From assembly GCF_013282575.1 (NCBI RefSeq), contig NZ_JAAAYE010000002.1, positions 124,001-188,000 of the forward strand: DNA of 64,000 nt, given 5' to 3'. The position numbers and the translations under genes are program-made. Below, one piece after another: positions 47,243 through 54,939 of the stretch. The notes under the pieces were generated by a model. It saw nothing but the letters and a program-made list of their open reading frames with translations, was not told where the DNA came from and made no database searches. Origin of the DNA: Paraburkholderia sp. NMBU_R16. Lineage in GTDB: Bacteria; Pseudomonadota; Gammaproteobacteria; Burkholderiales; Burkholderiaceae. Every line of letters begins with the position of its first letter. Within the stretch, counting starts at the first letter, position 1.

Positions 47243-47608
47243 ATGCCCATCTACGCTTATCGCTGCGAATCGTGCGGATTCGAAAAAGACGTGCTTCAGA
47301 AAATGAGCGACGCACCGCTCACGCAGTGTCCGGAGTGCAAGAGCGAGGCATTTCGGAAGCAAGTGACGGCCGCGGGCTTTCAATTGAAGGGCTCCGGCTG
47401 GTATGTCACCGATTTCCGTGGCGGCTCCAAAGGCGCGGGTGCCGCGGCGAATGGCCAAAAAGACAGCGGCGAATCGAAGACGGCGTCGGGTGATTCGGGT
47501 ACCGGTACGGGTACCGCTTCGTCGGCTTCCGCGACGTCCGCGGCTTCGACGGGCGCGAGCGGCTCGACCGGCTCCGGTACGACGGCCCCCAGCACGGCGG
47601 ACGCCTGA
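47243..47608 (+). CDS. FmdB family zinc-ribbon protein
   Basis: A 121-residue protein. The N-terminal FmdB/CxxC zinc ribbon (residues 1-42) begins MPIYAYRCESCG with a second pair CPEC. The last ~60 residues are a Gly/Ser/Thr/Ala low-complexity tail. It is a putative regulatory protein with unknown function. The ATG at 47243 has GGGAAGAG upstream. It regularly precedes DUF502 and aspS in this family. Confidence 0.9.
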   Translation: MPIYAYRCESCGFEKDVLQKMSDAPLTQCPECKSEAFRKQVTAAGFQLKGSGWYVTDFRGGSKGAGAAANGQKDSGESKTASGDSGTGTGTASSASATSAASTGASGSTGSGTTAPSTADA

Positions 47609-47738
47609 TCCGCGGCATCGCGCCGATCGGTGACCGGGCAGGCAGCCGGGCGGCTTCCGGCGTGCTCGAGGCTGGCCGTCCTCGAATGCGCTTTCGGACG
47701 CCGCGCCGAACCTTTTCCGCGGTTTTCTGGCGGTATAC

Positions 47739-48389
47739 ATGAAAAAGACGACGCTCAAATCCGTATTCCTGACCGGTCTGTTGGTTCTCGTGCCCCTGGC
47801 GATCACGCTATGGGTGCTCGGGCTCATCATCGGTACGATGGACCAGACGCTGCTCTTGCTGCCGGCCTCGTGGCAGCCCGAGAAGCTCTTCGGCTTCCAT
47901 CTGCCGGGCATCGGCGCGCTGCTGACGCTGGCGTTCATCTTCATCGTCGGTCTGTTTACCCAGAACTTCGTCGGTCAGAAGCTCGTGACTTGGTGGGACG
48001 CTATCGTGCGTCACATTCCAATCGTGGGTCCGCTCTATACGAGCGTGAAACAAGTCTCGGACACGCTGCTGTCGAGCAGCGGCAATGCGTTTCGAAAAGC
48101 GCTCCTGATCGAATACCCGCGGCGCGGCTCCTATACGATCGCTTTTTTGACGGGCGTGCCGGGCGGCGATGTCCTCAACCACCTGAATACCGAGCACGTG
48201 AGCGTCTACGTGCCGACAACGCCCAACCCCACCTCCGGTTTTTTCCTGATGGTGCCGAAAAGCGAGGTCATCGAGCTCGATATGAGCGTCGATGCGGCGC
48301 TCAAGTACATCGTCTCGATGGGTGTGGTCGCCCCCGCGGCGCCGTCCGCGGCCGCGCTGGCGCGCCGGCCCGTCGAACCGCCTCTTTAA
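47739..48389 (+). CDS. DUF502 family membrane protein
   Basis: A 216-residue inner-membrane protein with two hydrophobic helices (about residues 8-32 and 58-77) and the DUF502 core (IPIVGPLYTSVKQVSDTLLSS, then VYVPTTPNPTSGFFLMVP, about 170). Function unknown. It lies between fmdB-like and aspS, 130 and 58 bp away, and is probably cotranscribed. Confidence 0.9.
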   Translation: MKKTTLKSVFLTGLLVLVPLAITLWVLGLIIGTMDQTLLLLPASWQPEKLFGFHLPGIGALLTLAFIFIVGLFTQNFVGQKLVTWWDAIVRHIPIVGPLYTSVKQVSDTLLSSSGNAFRKALLIEYPRRGSYTIAFLTGVPGGDVLNHLNTEHVSVYVPTTPNPTSGFFLMVPKSEVIELDMSVDAALKYIVSMGVVAPAAPSAAALARRPVEPPL

Positions 48390-48447
48390 ATACCGGGCGA
48401 AACGCGTAGCGTTCATCGCTCAATCATGCAAACGATAGACGAACACC

Positions 48448-50250
48448 ATGTCGATGAGATCTGAATACTGCGGTCTGGTGACCGAACACCTGCTGGGTCA
48501 AACCGTTGCGCTGTGCGGGTGGGTGCATCGCCGGCGCGACCACGGCGGCGTCATTTTCATCGACCTGCGCGACCGCGAGGGCCTGGTCCAGGTCGTTTGC
48601 GATCCCGATCGTGCCGACATGTTCAAAGCTGCCGAGGGTGTGCGCAACGAGTTTTGCGTGCGCGTTGTCGGCGTCGTGCGCAATCGCCCTGAGGGAACGA
48701 TCAACGCGGGCCTGAAGAGCGGCAAGATCGAAGTGCTCTGCCACGAGCTGACCGTGCTCAACGCATCGGTCACGCCGCCGTTCCAGCTCGACGACGACAA
48801 TCTCTCGGAAACCACGCGCCTGACGCACCGTGTGCTCGACCTGCGCCGTCCGCAGATGCAGCACAACCTGCGTTTGCGTTACCGCGTGGCGATCGAAGTG
48901 CGCAAGTACCTCGACGCGCAGGGCTTCATCGATATCGAAACGCCGATGCTCACGAAGAGCACGCCCGAAGGCGCGCGCGACTACCTCGTGCCGTCGCGTG
49001 TGAACGCCGGGCAGTTCTTCGCGCTGCCGCAGTCGCCCCAGCTTTTCAAGCAGCTTTTGATGGTGGCGAACTTCGATCGCTACTATCAGATCGTCAAATG
49101 CTTCCGCGACGAGGACCTGCGGGCCGACCGTCAGCCTGAATTCACGCAAATCGACTGCGAAACGTCGTTCCTTTCGGAACAGGAAATCCGCGATCTTTTC
49201 GAAAAAATGATCCGGCACGTGTTCAAGGAAACGATCGATGTCGCGCTCGACGATCCGTTCCCGGTCATGCAGTACGCCGAGGCGATGGCGCGTTTCGGTT
49301 CGGACAAGCCCGATCTGCGTGTGAAGCTCGAGTTCACCGAGCTGACCGATGCGATGAAGGACGTCGAGTTCAAGGTATTCAGCGCACCTGCCAATACGAA
49401 GGACGGCCGTGTCGCGGCGCTGCGCGTGCCCAAGGGCGGCGAGCTCTCGCGCGGCGACATCGACGGCTATACCGAGTTCGTGCGCATCTACGGCGCGAAG
49501 GGCCTTGCGTGGATCAAGGTCAACGATGCCGCGAAAGGGCGCGACGGTCTGCAAAGCCCGATCGTCAAGAACCTGCACGATGCGGCGATTGCGGCGATCC
49601 TCGAGCGCACCGGCGCACAAGACGGCGACATCATTTTCTTTGCCGCCGATCGCGCGAAGGTGGTCAACGACAGCCTCGGCGCATTACGTCTGAAGATCGG
49701 CCATTCGGAATTCGGCAAGGCGAACGGCCTCGTCGAGCAAGGCTGGAAGCCGCTGTGGGTCGTCGATTTCCCGATGTTCGAATACGACGAGGAAGAGGCG
49801 CGTCACGTCGCCGCGCACCATCCGTTCACGAGCCCGAAGGACGAGCATCTCGAGTATCTCGAGACGGACCCGGGCCGTTGCCTCGCCAAAGCGTACGATA
49901 TGGTGCTCAACGGCTGGGAGATCGGCGGCGGGTCCGTGCGGATCCATCGCGAAGAGGTGCAAAGCAAGGTCTTCCGCGCGCTGAAGATCGGTCCGGACGA
50001 GGCGCGGGCGAAATTCGGCTTCCTGCTCGACGCGCTGCAGTACGGCGCGCCGCCGCACGGCGGGATTGCGTTCGGCCTGGACCGCATCGTGACGATGATG
50101 GCGGGCGCCGATTCGATTCGCGATGTCATTGCGTTCCCGAAGACGCAGCGTGCGCAATGTCTGCTGACGCAAGCGCCGAGCCCCGTCGACGAGCGCCAAC
50201 TGCGCGAGCTGCATATCCGGCTGCGCCAGCCCGAGCAGCCGAAGGCGTAA
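48448..50250 (+). CDS. aspS: aspartate--tRNA ligase
   Basis: A class II aminoacyl-tRNA synthetase of 600 residues, the bacterial long form with the GAD insertion. The N-terminal OB anticodon-binding domain is [22 protein letters not shown], motif 2 is [18 protein letters not shown] (about residue 218), and motif 3 is [11 protein letters not shown] (about 535). In beta-proteobacteria it is commonly a nondiscriminating AspRS, which cannot be judged here. The start ATG is at 48448. Confidence 0.97.
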   Translation: MSMRSEYCGLVTEHLLGQTVALCGWVHRRRDHGGVIFIDLRDREGLVQVVCDPDRADMFKAAEGVRNEFCVRVVGVVRNRPEGTINAGLKSGKIEVLCHELTVLNASVTPPFQLDDDNLSETTRLTHRVLDLRRPQMQHNLRLRYRVAIEVRKYLDAQGFIDIETPMLTKSTPEGARDYLVPSRVNAGQFFALPQSPQLFKQLLMVANFDRYYQIVKCFRDEDLRADRQPEFTQIDCETSFLSEQEIRDLFEKMIRHVFKETIDVALDDPFPVMQYAEAMARFGSDKPDLRVKLEFTELTDAMKDVEFKVFSAPANTKDGRVAALRVPKGGELSRGDIDGYTEFVRIYGAKGLAWIKVNDAAKGRDGLQSPIVKNLHDAAIAAILERTGAQDGDIIFFAADRAKVVNDSLGALRLKIGHSEFGKANGLVEQGWKPLWVVDFPMFEYDEEEARHVAAHHPFTSPKDEHLEYLETDPGRCLAKAYDMVLNGWEIGGGSVRIHREEVQSKVFRALKIGPDEARAKFGFLLDALQYGAPPHGGIAFGLDRIVTMMAGADSIRDVIAFPKTQRAQCLLTQAPSPVDERQLRELHIRLRQPEQPKA

Positions 50251-50261
50251 GCTGTTGCTCT

Positions 50262-50279
50262 CGCGCGGCGTGCCGCGCG
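50262..50279 (+). repeat. perfect GC palindrome after aspS
   Basis: CGCGCGGC-GT-GCCGCGCG directly after the aspS stop. It is the first of two hairpins before nudB. Confidence 0.55.
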
Positions 50280-50288
50280 GATCATCGG

Positions 50289-50310
50289 AAAAGGCGCTTC
50301 GGCGCCTTTT
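50289..50310 (+). terminator. rho-independent terminator between aspS and nudB
   Basis: A perfect 9-bp stem AAAAGGCGC / GCGCCTTTT closed by a TTCG tetraloop, ending in TTTT. It stands 9 bp before the nudB ATG. Confidence 0.75.
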
Positions 50311-50319
50311 GTCAAAGCC

Positions 50320-50796
50320 ATGCAAAAACCGCCGAAGATCCCGGAGTCCGTTCTCGTCGTCATTTACACGACCGAGCTCGACGTTCTCATCATCGAGCGC
50401 GCCGACCGCCCTGGGTTCTGGCAATCCGTGACCGGGTCGAAGGACAGCCTTAATGAACCGCTGGCGCAGACCGCGATGCGCGAGGTGGCGGAGGAAACGG
50501 GCATCGCGATCGGCAGTGCCGACGTGCCGGCGAGCGCGCTCGTCGATTGGGGCCACCACATCGAGTACGACATCTATCCGGTCTGGCGCCATCGCTATGC
50601 CGAAGGCGTCACTCGCAACCTGGAGCACTGGTTCGGGCTCGAAGTGCCGCGGCGGCTCGAGGTGAAGCTCGCACCGCGCGAGCACACCGCTTACGTCTGG
50701 CTGCCCTACGAGCAAGCGGCGGCCCGGTGCTTTTCGTCGTCCAACCGCGACGCGATCCTGCAGTTGCCGCGTCGCTTGCGAGTGCGCGGCGAATGA
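50320..50796 (+). CDS. nudB: dihydroneopterin triphosphate diphosphatase
   Basis: A NUDIX pyrophosphohydrolase of folate synthesis. It has 158 residues. N-terminal KIPESVLVVIYTTELDVLIIERAD and GFWQSVTGS are typical, and the NUDIX box GSKDSLNEPLAQTAMREVAEETGI is at about 45-68, with the REVAEETGI core intact. The ATG at 50320 directly follows a terminator hairpin and lacks a clear ribosome site. The stop overlaps the next gene's start as ATGA. Confidence 0.9.
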   Translation: MQKPPKIPESVLVVIYTTELDVLIIERADRPGFWQSVTGSKDSLNEPLAQTAMREVAEETGIAIGSADVPASALVDWGHHIEYDIYPVWRHRYAEGVTRNLEHWFGLEVPRRLEVKLAPREHTAYVWLPYEQAAARCFSSSNRDAILQLPRRLRVRGE

Positions 50797-52040
50797 GCCG
50801 TCACGGCGCGCGCCGGTTCGCGCGCTTCGGCGCGGCGCTGGTATCGCGGCGTCGTTCGATTCGCCTTGCCTTCACCGCCGGCAATCGCGTGCGGCTTTTC
50901 ACCACGGGCGATGCCTACTTCGCGGCGCTCATTGCCCGCATCGACGCCGCGCAGCACGATGTGGCGCTCGAAACGTATATCTATTGCGACGATGCGGCAG
51001 GCCGCCCGGTATCGGAGGCGCTGATGCGCGCGGCCGCGCGCGGCGTGCGCGTGCGTGTGATCACCGACGGCGTCGGCACGGGTTGGCTTCCGCTGTTCGA
51101 CGCGTGGCGCGAAGCCGGCGTCGAACACCGTGTCTACAATCGGCACCTGTTCGGCCGGTTCGGCTTTTCGCGCACGCATCGGAAGATCGCTTTTGTCGAC
51201 GGAATCGCCGCGTTTTGCGGCGGGATCAATATCGTCGACGATTACGATGCCGGTGCTTTGCGCCTGCCGTTCCCGCGTTGGGATTTTGCCGTGGAATTGA
51301 ACGGGCCCGTCGTTGCGCAGGTACGAGCGGCGTTCGACATTCAATGGCGCCGTCTGGAGATCGGCCATCGGCCGAATCCGCTCGACACGCTACGCGCGGG
51401 CATGCGGGGTATTTCGTCAGCGCCTGGCGGGCGTGCTCGGCGCGCCGCGCCTTTGACGGCCGGCGAGCCAGCCGTCGCATTCGTCGCGCGCGATAACCTC
51501 GTGAACCGCCGCGCGATCGAAAAGGCCTACCTCGTGGCAATCGGCCGCGCGCGCCGCGAAATCCTCGTCGCCAACCCCTACTTCATGCCGGGGCGCAGAA
51601 TGCGTCGCGCGCTCGTGCGCGCGGCAAGGCGCGGCGTGGTTGTGCGCGTGCTCGTCGGCAGAAAGGAATTCGTCATGCTCGATCACGCCGTGCGCTACCT
51701 CTATCGAACATTGTTGATGGCGGGCGTGCATATCGGCGAGTATGAAAAGACGATGCTGCATGCGAAGGTGGCGGTCATCGATTCGAGCTGGGCGACGATC
51801 GGTTCGTCCAATCTCGATGCGCTCAGCCTCGTGCTCAACAATGAAGCGAATGTCGTGCTCGTCGAGCACGAGGAAATCGGTCTTTTGCGCCGCGCGATTC
51901 TGGCGGCCTTCGACGATGCGAGACCGATCGACGCGGTCCGCTATGCGGCACGCCCCTGGCACGAGCGGGTCGTGAACCGGGTGGCCTATGTGGTCTACCG
52001 TCTGGCAATGAAACTGCTCACGATCGGCGGCTACGACTGA
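50793..52040 (+). CDS. phospholipase D-like protein (cardiolipin synthase B type)
   Basis: A 415-residue phospholipase D superfamily protein, probably making cardiolipin or a related phospholipid at the inner membrane. Two HKD motifs are intact: HRKIAFVD (about residue 130, followed by GIAAFCGGIN) and HAKVAVID (about 325, followed by ATIGSSNLD). It has no N-terminal membrane helices, unlike ClsA, and so is closer to ClsB. The start ATG overlaps the nudB stop by 4 bp. The Arg-rich N-terminus (SRHGARRFARFG) may contact the membrane. Confidence 0.9.
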   Translation: MSRHGARRFARFGAALVSRRRSIRLAFTAGNRVRLFTTGDAYFAALIARIDAAQHDVALETYIYCDDAAGRPVSEALMRAAARGVRVRVITDGVGTGWLPLFDAWREAGVEHRVYNRHLFGRFGFSRTHRKIAFVDGIAAFCGGINIVDDYDAGALRLPFPRWDFAVELNGPVVAQVRAAFDIQWRRLEIGHRPNPLDTLRAGMRGISSAPGGRARRAAPLTAGEPAVAFVARDNLVNRRAIEKAYLVAIGRARREILVANPYFMPGRRMRRALVRAARRGVVVRVLVGRKEFVMLDHAVRYLYRTLLMAGVHIGEYEKTMLHAKVAVIDSSWATIGSSNLDALSLVLNNEANVVLVEHEEIGLLRRAILAAFDDARPIDAVRYAARPWHERVVNRVAYVVYRLAMKLLTIGGYD

Positions 52041-52171
52041 GGGCAATCCGCGAAAGCCCTCTATCCCGATACCGGCGAATGCGGCAATACTCGAGCATCG
52101 GAACTGTGCCCGGTTAGATCGGATTTTCTAATAAAGTCCTTGTTTCGACGGCGGCTGCGCTCAATAATAGT

Positions 52172-52179
52172 ACGGCCGT
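52172..52179. promoter_or_regulatory. possible TetR operator upstream of its own gene
   Basis: The palindrome ACGGCCGT, extended imperfectly as GTACGGCCGTTC, lies 40 bp before the TetR start and next to the likely promoter (TAATAGT just upstream). It is a candidate autoregulatory site. I do not see a second copy before the acyl-CoA dehydrogenase gene. Confidence 0.35.
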
Positions 52180-52218
52180 TCGTTTTTGGATGGGATCCCA
52201 TAAGAACGGTATTTGGCC

Positions 52219-52953
52219 ATGCGAAAAGGTGAACAGACGCGCGCCGCGATTCTCGATGCTGCGCTTGACCTCGCGAGCCGGGATGGGCTCGAGGGTTTGA
52301 CGATCGGGCTTTTAGCCGAGCGGATGCAGATGAGCAAGAGCGGCGTGTTCGCGCACTTTGGCTCGCGCGAGGATTTGCAGGTGGAGGTGGTGCGCGAGTA
52401 CCACCGCCGCTTCGAGGAGGAAGTCTTCTTCCCGAGCCTGCGCGAGCCGCGCGGGTTGCCGCGTTTGCGTGCAATGCTGAGCCGCTGGATAGAGAAGCGC
52501 ATCCAGGAAGTGACGACGGGATGCATCTATATCAGCGGCGCAGTCGAGTACGACGATCGCGGCGACAATCCGGTGCGCGAAGAGCTCGTCGCGAGTGTGT
52601 CGACCTGGCGTGCGGCATTGCTGCGCGCGATTTCGCAGGCATTGGCGGAGGGACATTTGCGTCCGGATACCGATCCGAATCTGATGCTCTTCGAACTGTA
52701 TAGCTTCACGCTCGGCCTGCATCATGATGCACGCTTTCTGCACCTGCCTGATGCGGTGCGACTGACGTGGGCCGCGTTGGAAAAGACGATCGTTTTGTAT
52801 CAGTGCGAGCCGGGCCGCCCCAAGCGCACTGATACCCCCTCGGGGGGAGCTTTGCATGGAGCCGGAGTAAGCGCCGAAGCGCCAACTCCAGCCGACAGTG
52901 AACGAAGTGAGCGTGGGGGCGGTTCATCGCAAAGTCAGAGCGAAAGCCGTTAG
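52219..52953 (+). CDS. TetR/AcrR family regulator
   Basis: A 244-residue regulator. The N-terminal HTH is at about residues 4-50 (EQTRAAILDAALDLASRDGLEGLTIGLLAERMQMSKSGVFAHFGSREDLQ, shown by TIGLLAERM and SGVFAHFGS). The ligand domain is at about 70-195 (YISGAVEYDDRGDNPVREEL). The last ~40 residues are low-complexity and Ser/Gly-rich, unlike the family, over DNA that looks repeat-derived. It probably controls the beta-oxidation genes immediately downstream, with an acyl-CoA ligand. The start is ATG at 52219; a TTG two codons earlier is less likely. Confidence 0.88.
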   Translation: MRKGEQTRAAILDAALDLASRDGLEGLTIGLLAERMQMSKSGVFAHFGSREDLQVEVVREYHRRFEEEVFFPSLREPRGLPRLRAMLSRWIEKRIQEVTTGCIYISGAVEYDDRGDNPVREELVASVSTWRAALLRAISQALAEGHLRPDTDPNLMLFELYSFTLGLHHDARFLHLPDAVRLTWAALEKTIVLYQCEPGRPKRTDTPSGGALHGAGVSAEAPTPADSERSERGGGSSQSQSESR

Positions 52954-53025
52954 CGGGCGCGAGGGCCATCGATACCCGCCCGCGCGACGGCCGAGCTGGT
53001 CGCTGCATATTTTGGGAGGGGAGTC

Positions 53026-54813
53026 ATGGGTCAGTACGCCGCGCCGTTGCGGGACATGCAGTTCGTCATGCACGAGCTGCTCGATGTCGAATCCGAACTG
53101 AAAGGCATGCCGAAACATGCCGATCTGGATGCCGATACGATCAACCAGGTGCTCGAGGAGGCCGGCAAGTTCTGTTCGGAGGTGCTCTTCCCGCTGAACC
53201 AGACCGGCGACCGCGAGGGCTGCGTCTATCAGGGCGACGGTGTCGTCACGACGCCGAAGGGTTTCAAAGAGGCGTACGCGCAATACGTCGCGGCAGGGTG
53301 GCCTGCGCTCGGCTGCGACCCTGAATACGGCGGCCAGGGCCTGCCCGCATTCGTCAATAACGCGCTGTATGAAATGGCCAACTCGGCCAATCAGGCCTGG
53401 ACGATGTATCCGGGGCTCTCTCATGGCGCCTACGAATGTTTGCGGGAGCATGGCACGCCGGAGCAGCAGCGCGTCTATCTGCCCAAGCTCGTTGCCGGCA
53501 CCTGGACGGGCACGATGTGCCTGACCGAGCCTCATTGCGGTACCGACCTCGGCATTCTGCGCACGAAAGCCGAGCCCGCGCTCGACGGCTCCTACTCGAT
53601 CACCGGCACCAAGATCTTCATTTCGAGCGGCGAGCACGATCTCGCCGAAAACATCGTGCACCTCGTGCTCGCCCGGCTGCCCGACGCGCCGCCGGGAACG
53701 AAGGGCATTTCGCTTTTCATCGTGCCGAAATTCGTGCCGAACGCGAGCGGCGAGATCGGCGAGCGCAATGGTGTCAAGTGCGGCTCGATCGAGCACAAGA
53801 TGGGCATCCACGGTAACGCCACCTGCGTCATGAATCTCGACAACGCGAAGGGTTGGCTCGTGGGCGAGCCGAACCGCGGGCTGCAGGCCATGTTCGTCAT
53901 GATGAACGCGGCGCGGCTCGGCGTCGGCATGCAAGGGCTCGGCCTCACGGAAGTCGCGTATCAGAACTCGCTCGCCTATGCGAAAGAGCGCTTGCAGATG
54001 CGCTCGCTGACCGGGCCCAAAGCACCGGACAAGCCGGCGGACCCGATCATCGTGCACCCTGATGTGCGCCGCCTGTTGCTGACGCAAAAGGCCTATGCCG
54101 AGGGTGGGCGGGCATTCACGTACTGGTCGGCACTGCAGATCGACAAGGAACTCTCGCATGCCGACGAATCGGTGCGCAAGGAAGCGGCCGATCTCGTCGC
54201 GCTCTTGACGCCGATCATCAAGGCGTTCCTGACCGACAACGCATTCGAGTGCACGAATCACGCCATGCAGATCTTCGGCGGCCATGGATTCATCTCCGAA
54301 TGGGGAATGGAGCAGTACGTGCGCGACGCGCGCATCAACATGATCTACGAAGGCACGAACGCCGTGCAGGCACTCGATCTGCTGGGCCGCAAAGTGCTCG
54401 GCGACATGGGCGCGAAGCTCAAGAAATTCGGCAAGCTCGTGTCGGATTTCGTCGAAGAGCAAGGCGTGAAGCCCGAGATGCAGGAGTTCGTCAATCCGCT
54501 GGCCGACATCGGCGAGAAAGTGCAGAAGCTGACGATGGAAATCGGCATGAAGGCCATGCAGAACCCGGACGAGGTCGGGGCGGCGGCTGTGCCGTATCTG
54601 CGCACCGTGGGGCATCTCGTGTTTTCGTACTTCTGGGCCCGCATGGCGCGCATCGCGCTCGACAAAGAGGCGTCGGGGGACCCGTTCTATCAGTCGAAAC
54701 TGGCCACCGCGCGTTTTTACTTCGCCAAACTGCTGCCCGAGACGGCCGCCACGATTCGTATGGCGCGTGCCGGTGCAAAGCCGTTGATGGACATCGACGA
54801 AGCGCTTTTCTGA
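53026..54813 (+). CDS. acyl-CoA dehydrogenase (595-residue type)
   Basis: An FAD-dependent acyl-CoA dehydrogenase that catalyses the first beta-oxidation step. It is of the long type with an extra C-terminal domain (about residues 465-595). The central FAD-binding part has GTMCLTEPHCGTDLG (about 165) and the catalytic base is in MIYEGTNAVQALDLLGRK (about 440). The ATG at 53026 has GGGAGGGGA upstream. It is the first catalytic gene after the TetR regulator. Confidence 0.93.
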   Translation: MGQYAAPLRDMQFVMHELLDVESELKGMPKHADLDADTINQVLEEAGKFCSEVLFPLNQTGDREGCVYQGDGVVTTPKGFKEAYAQYVAAGWPALGCDPEYGGQGLPAFVNNALYEMANSANQAWTMYPGLSHGAYECLREHGTPEQQRVYLPKLVAGTWTGTMCLTEPHCGTDLGILRTKAEPALDGSYSITGTKIFISSGEHDLAENIVHLVLARLPDAPPGTKGISLFIVPKFVPNASGEIGERNGVKCGSIEHKMGIHGNATCVMNLDNAKGWLVGEPNRGLQAMFVMMNAARLGVGMQGLGLTEVAYQNSLAYAKERLQMRSLTGPKAPDKPADPIIVHPDVRRLLLTQKAYAEGGRAFTYWSALQIDKELSHADESVRKEAADLVALLTPIIKAFLTDNAFECTNHAMQIFGGHGFISEWGMEQYVRDARINMIYEGTNAVQALDLLGRKVLGDMGAKLKKFGKLVSDFVEEQGVKPEMQEFVNPLADIGEKVQKLTMEIGMKAMQNPDEVGAAAVPYLRTVGHLVFSYFWARMARIALDKEASGDPFYQSKLATARFYFAKLLPETAATIRMARAGAKPLMDIDEALF

Positions 54814-54939
54814 ACGATGGCGGAATTCGCCGACGTCTTATTCGACGCGTTCGTTTCATATCGGCCGGCTGCCGCATGGCGCGCCCAGGGTGCGCCATGC
54901 GGCGGGCGGCAAACCGCATGACTCCGAGGGAGAACTGAC

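Noticed and set aside
50547-50792. An extension of the phospholipase D frame into nudB.
   Set aside because: The ATGA overlap at 50793 is a normal coupled start. The upstream part is Arg/Ala-rich and out of frame with nudB.
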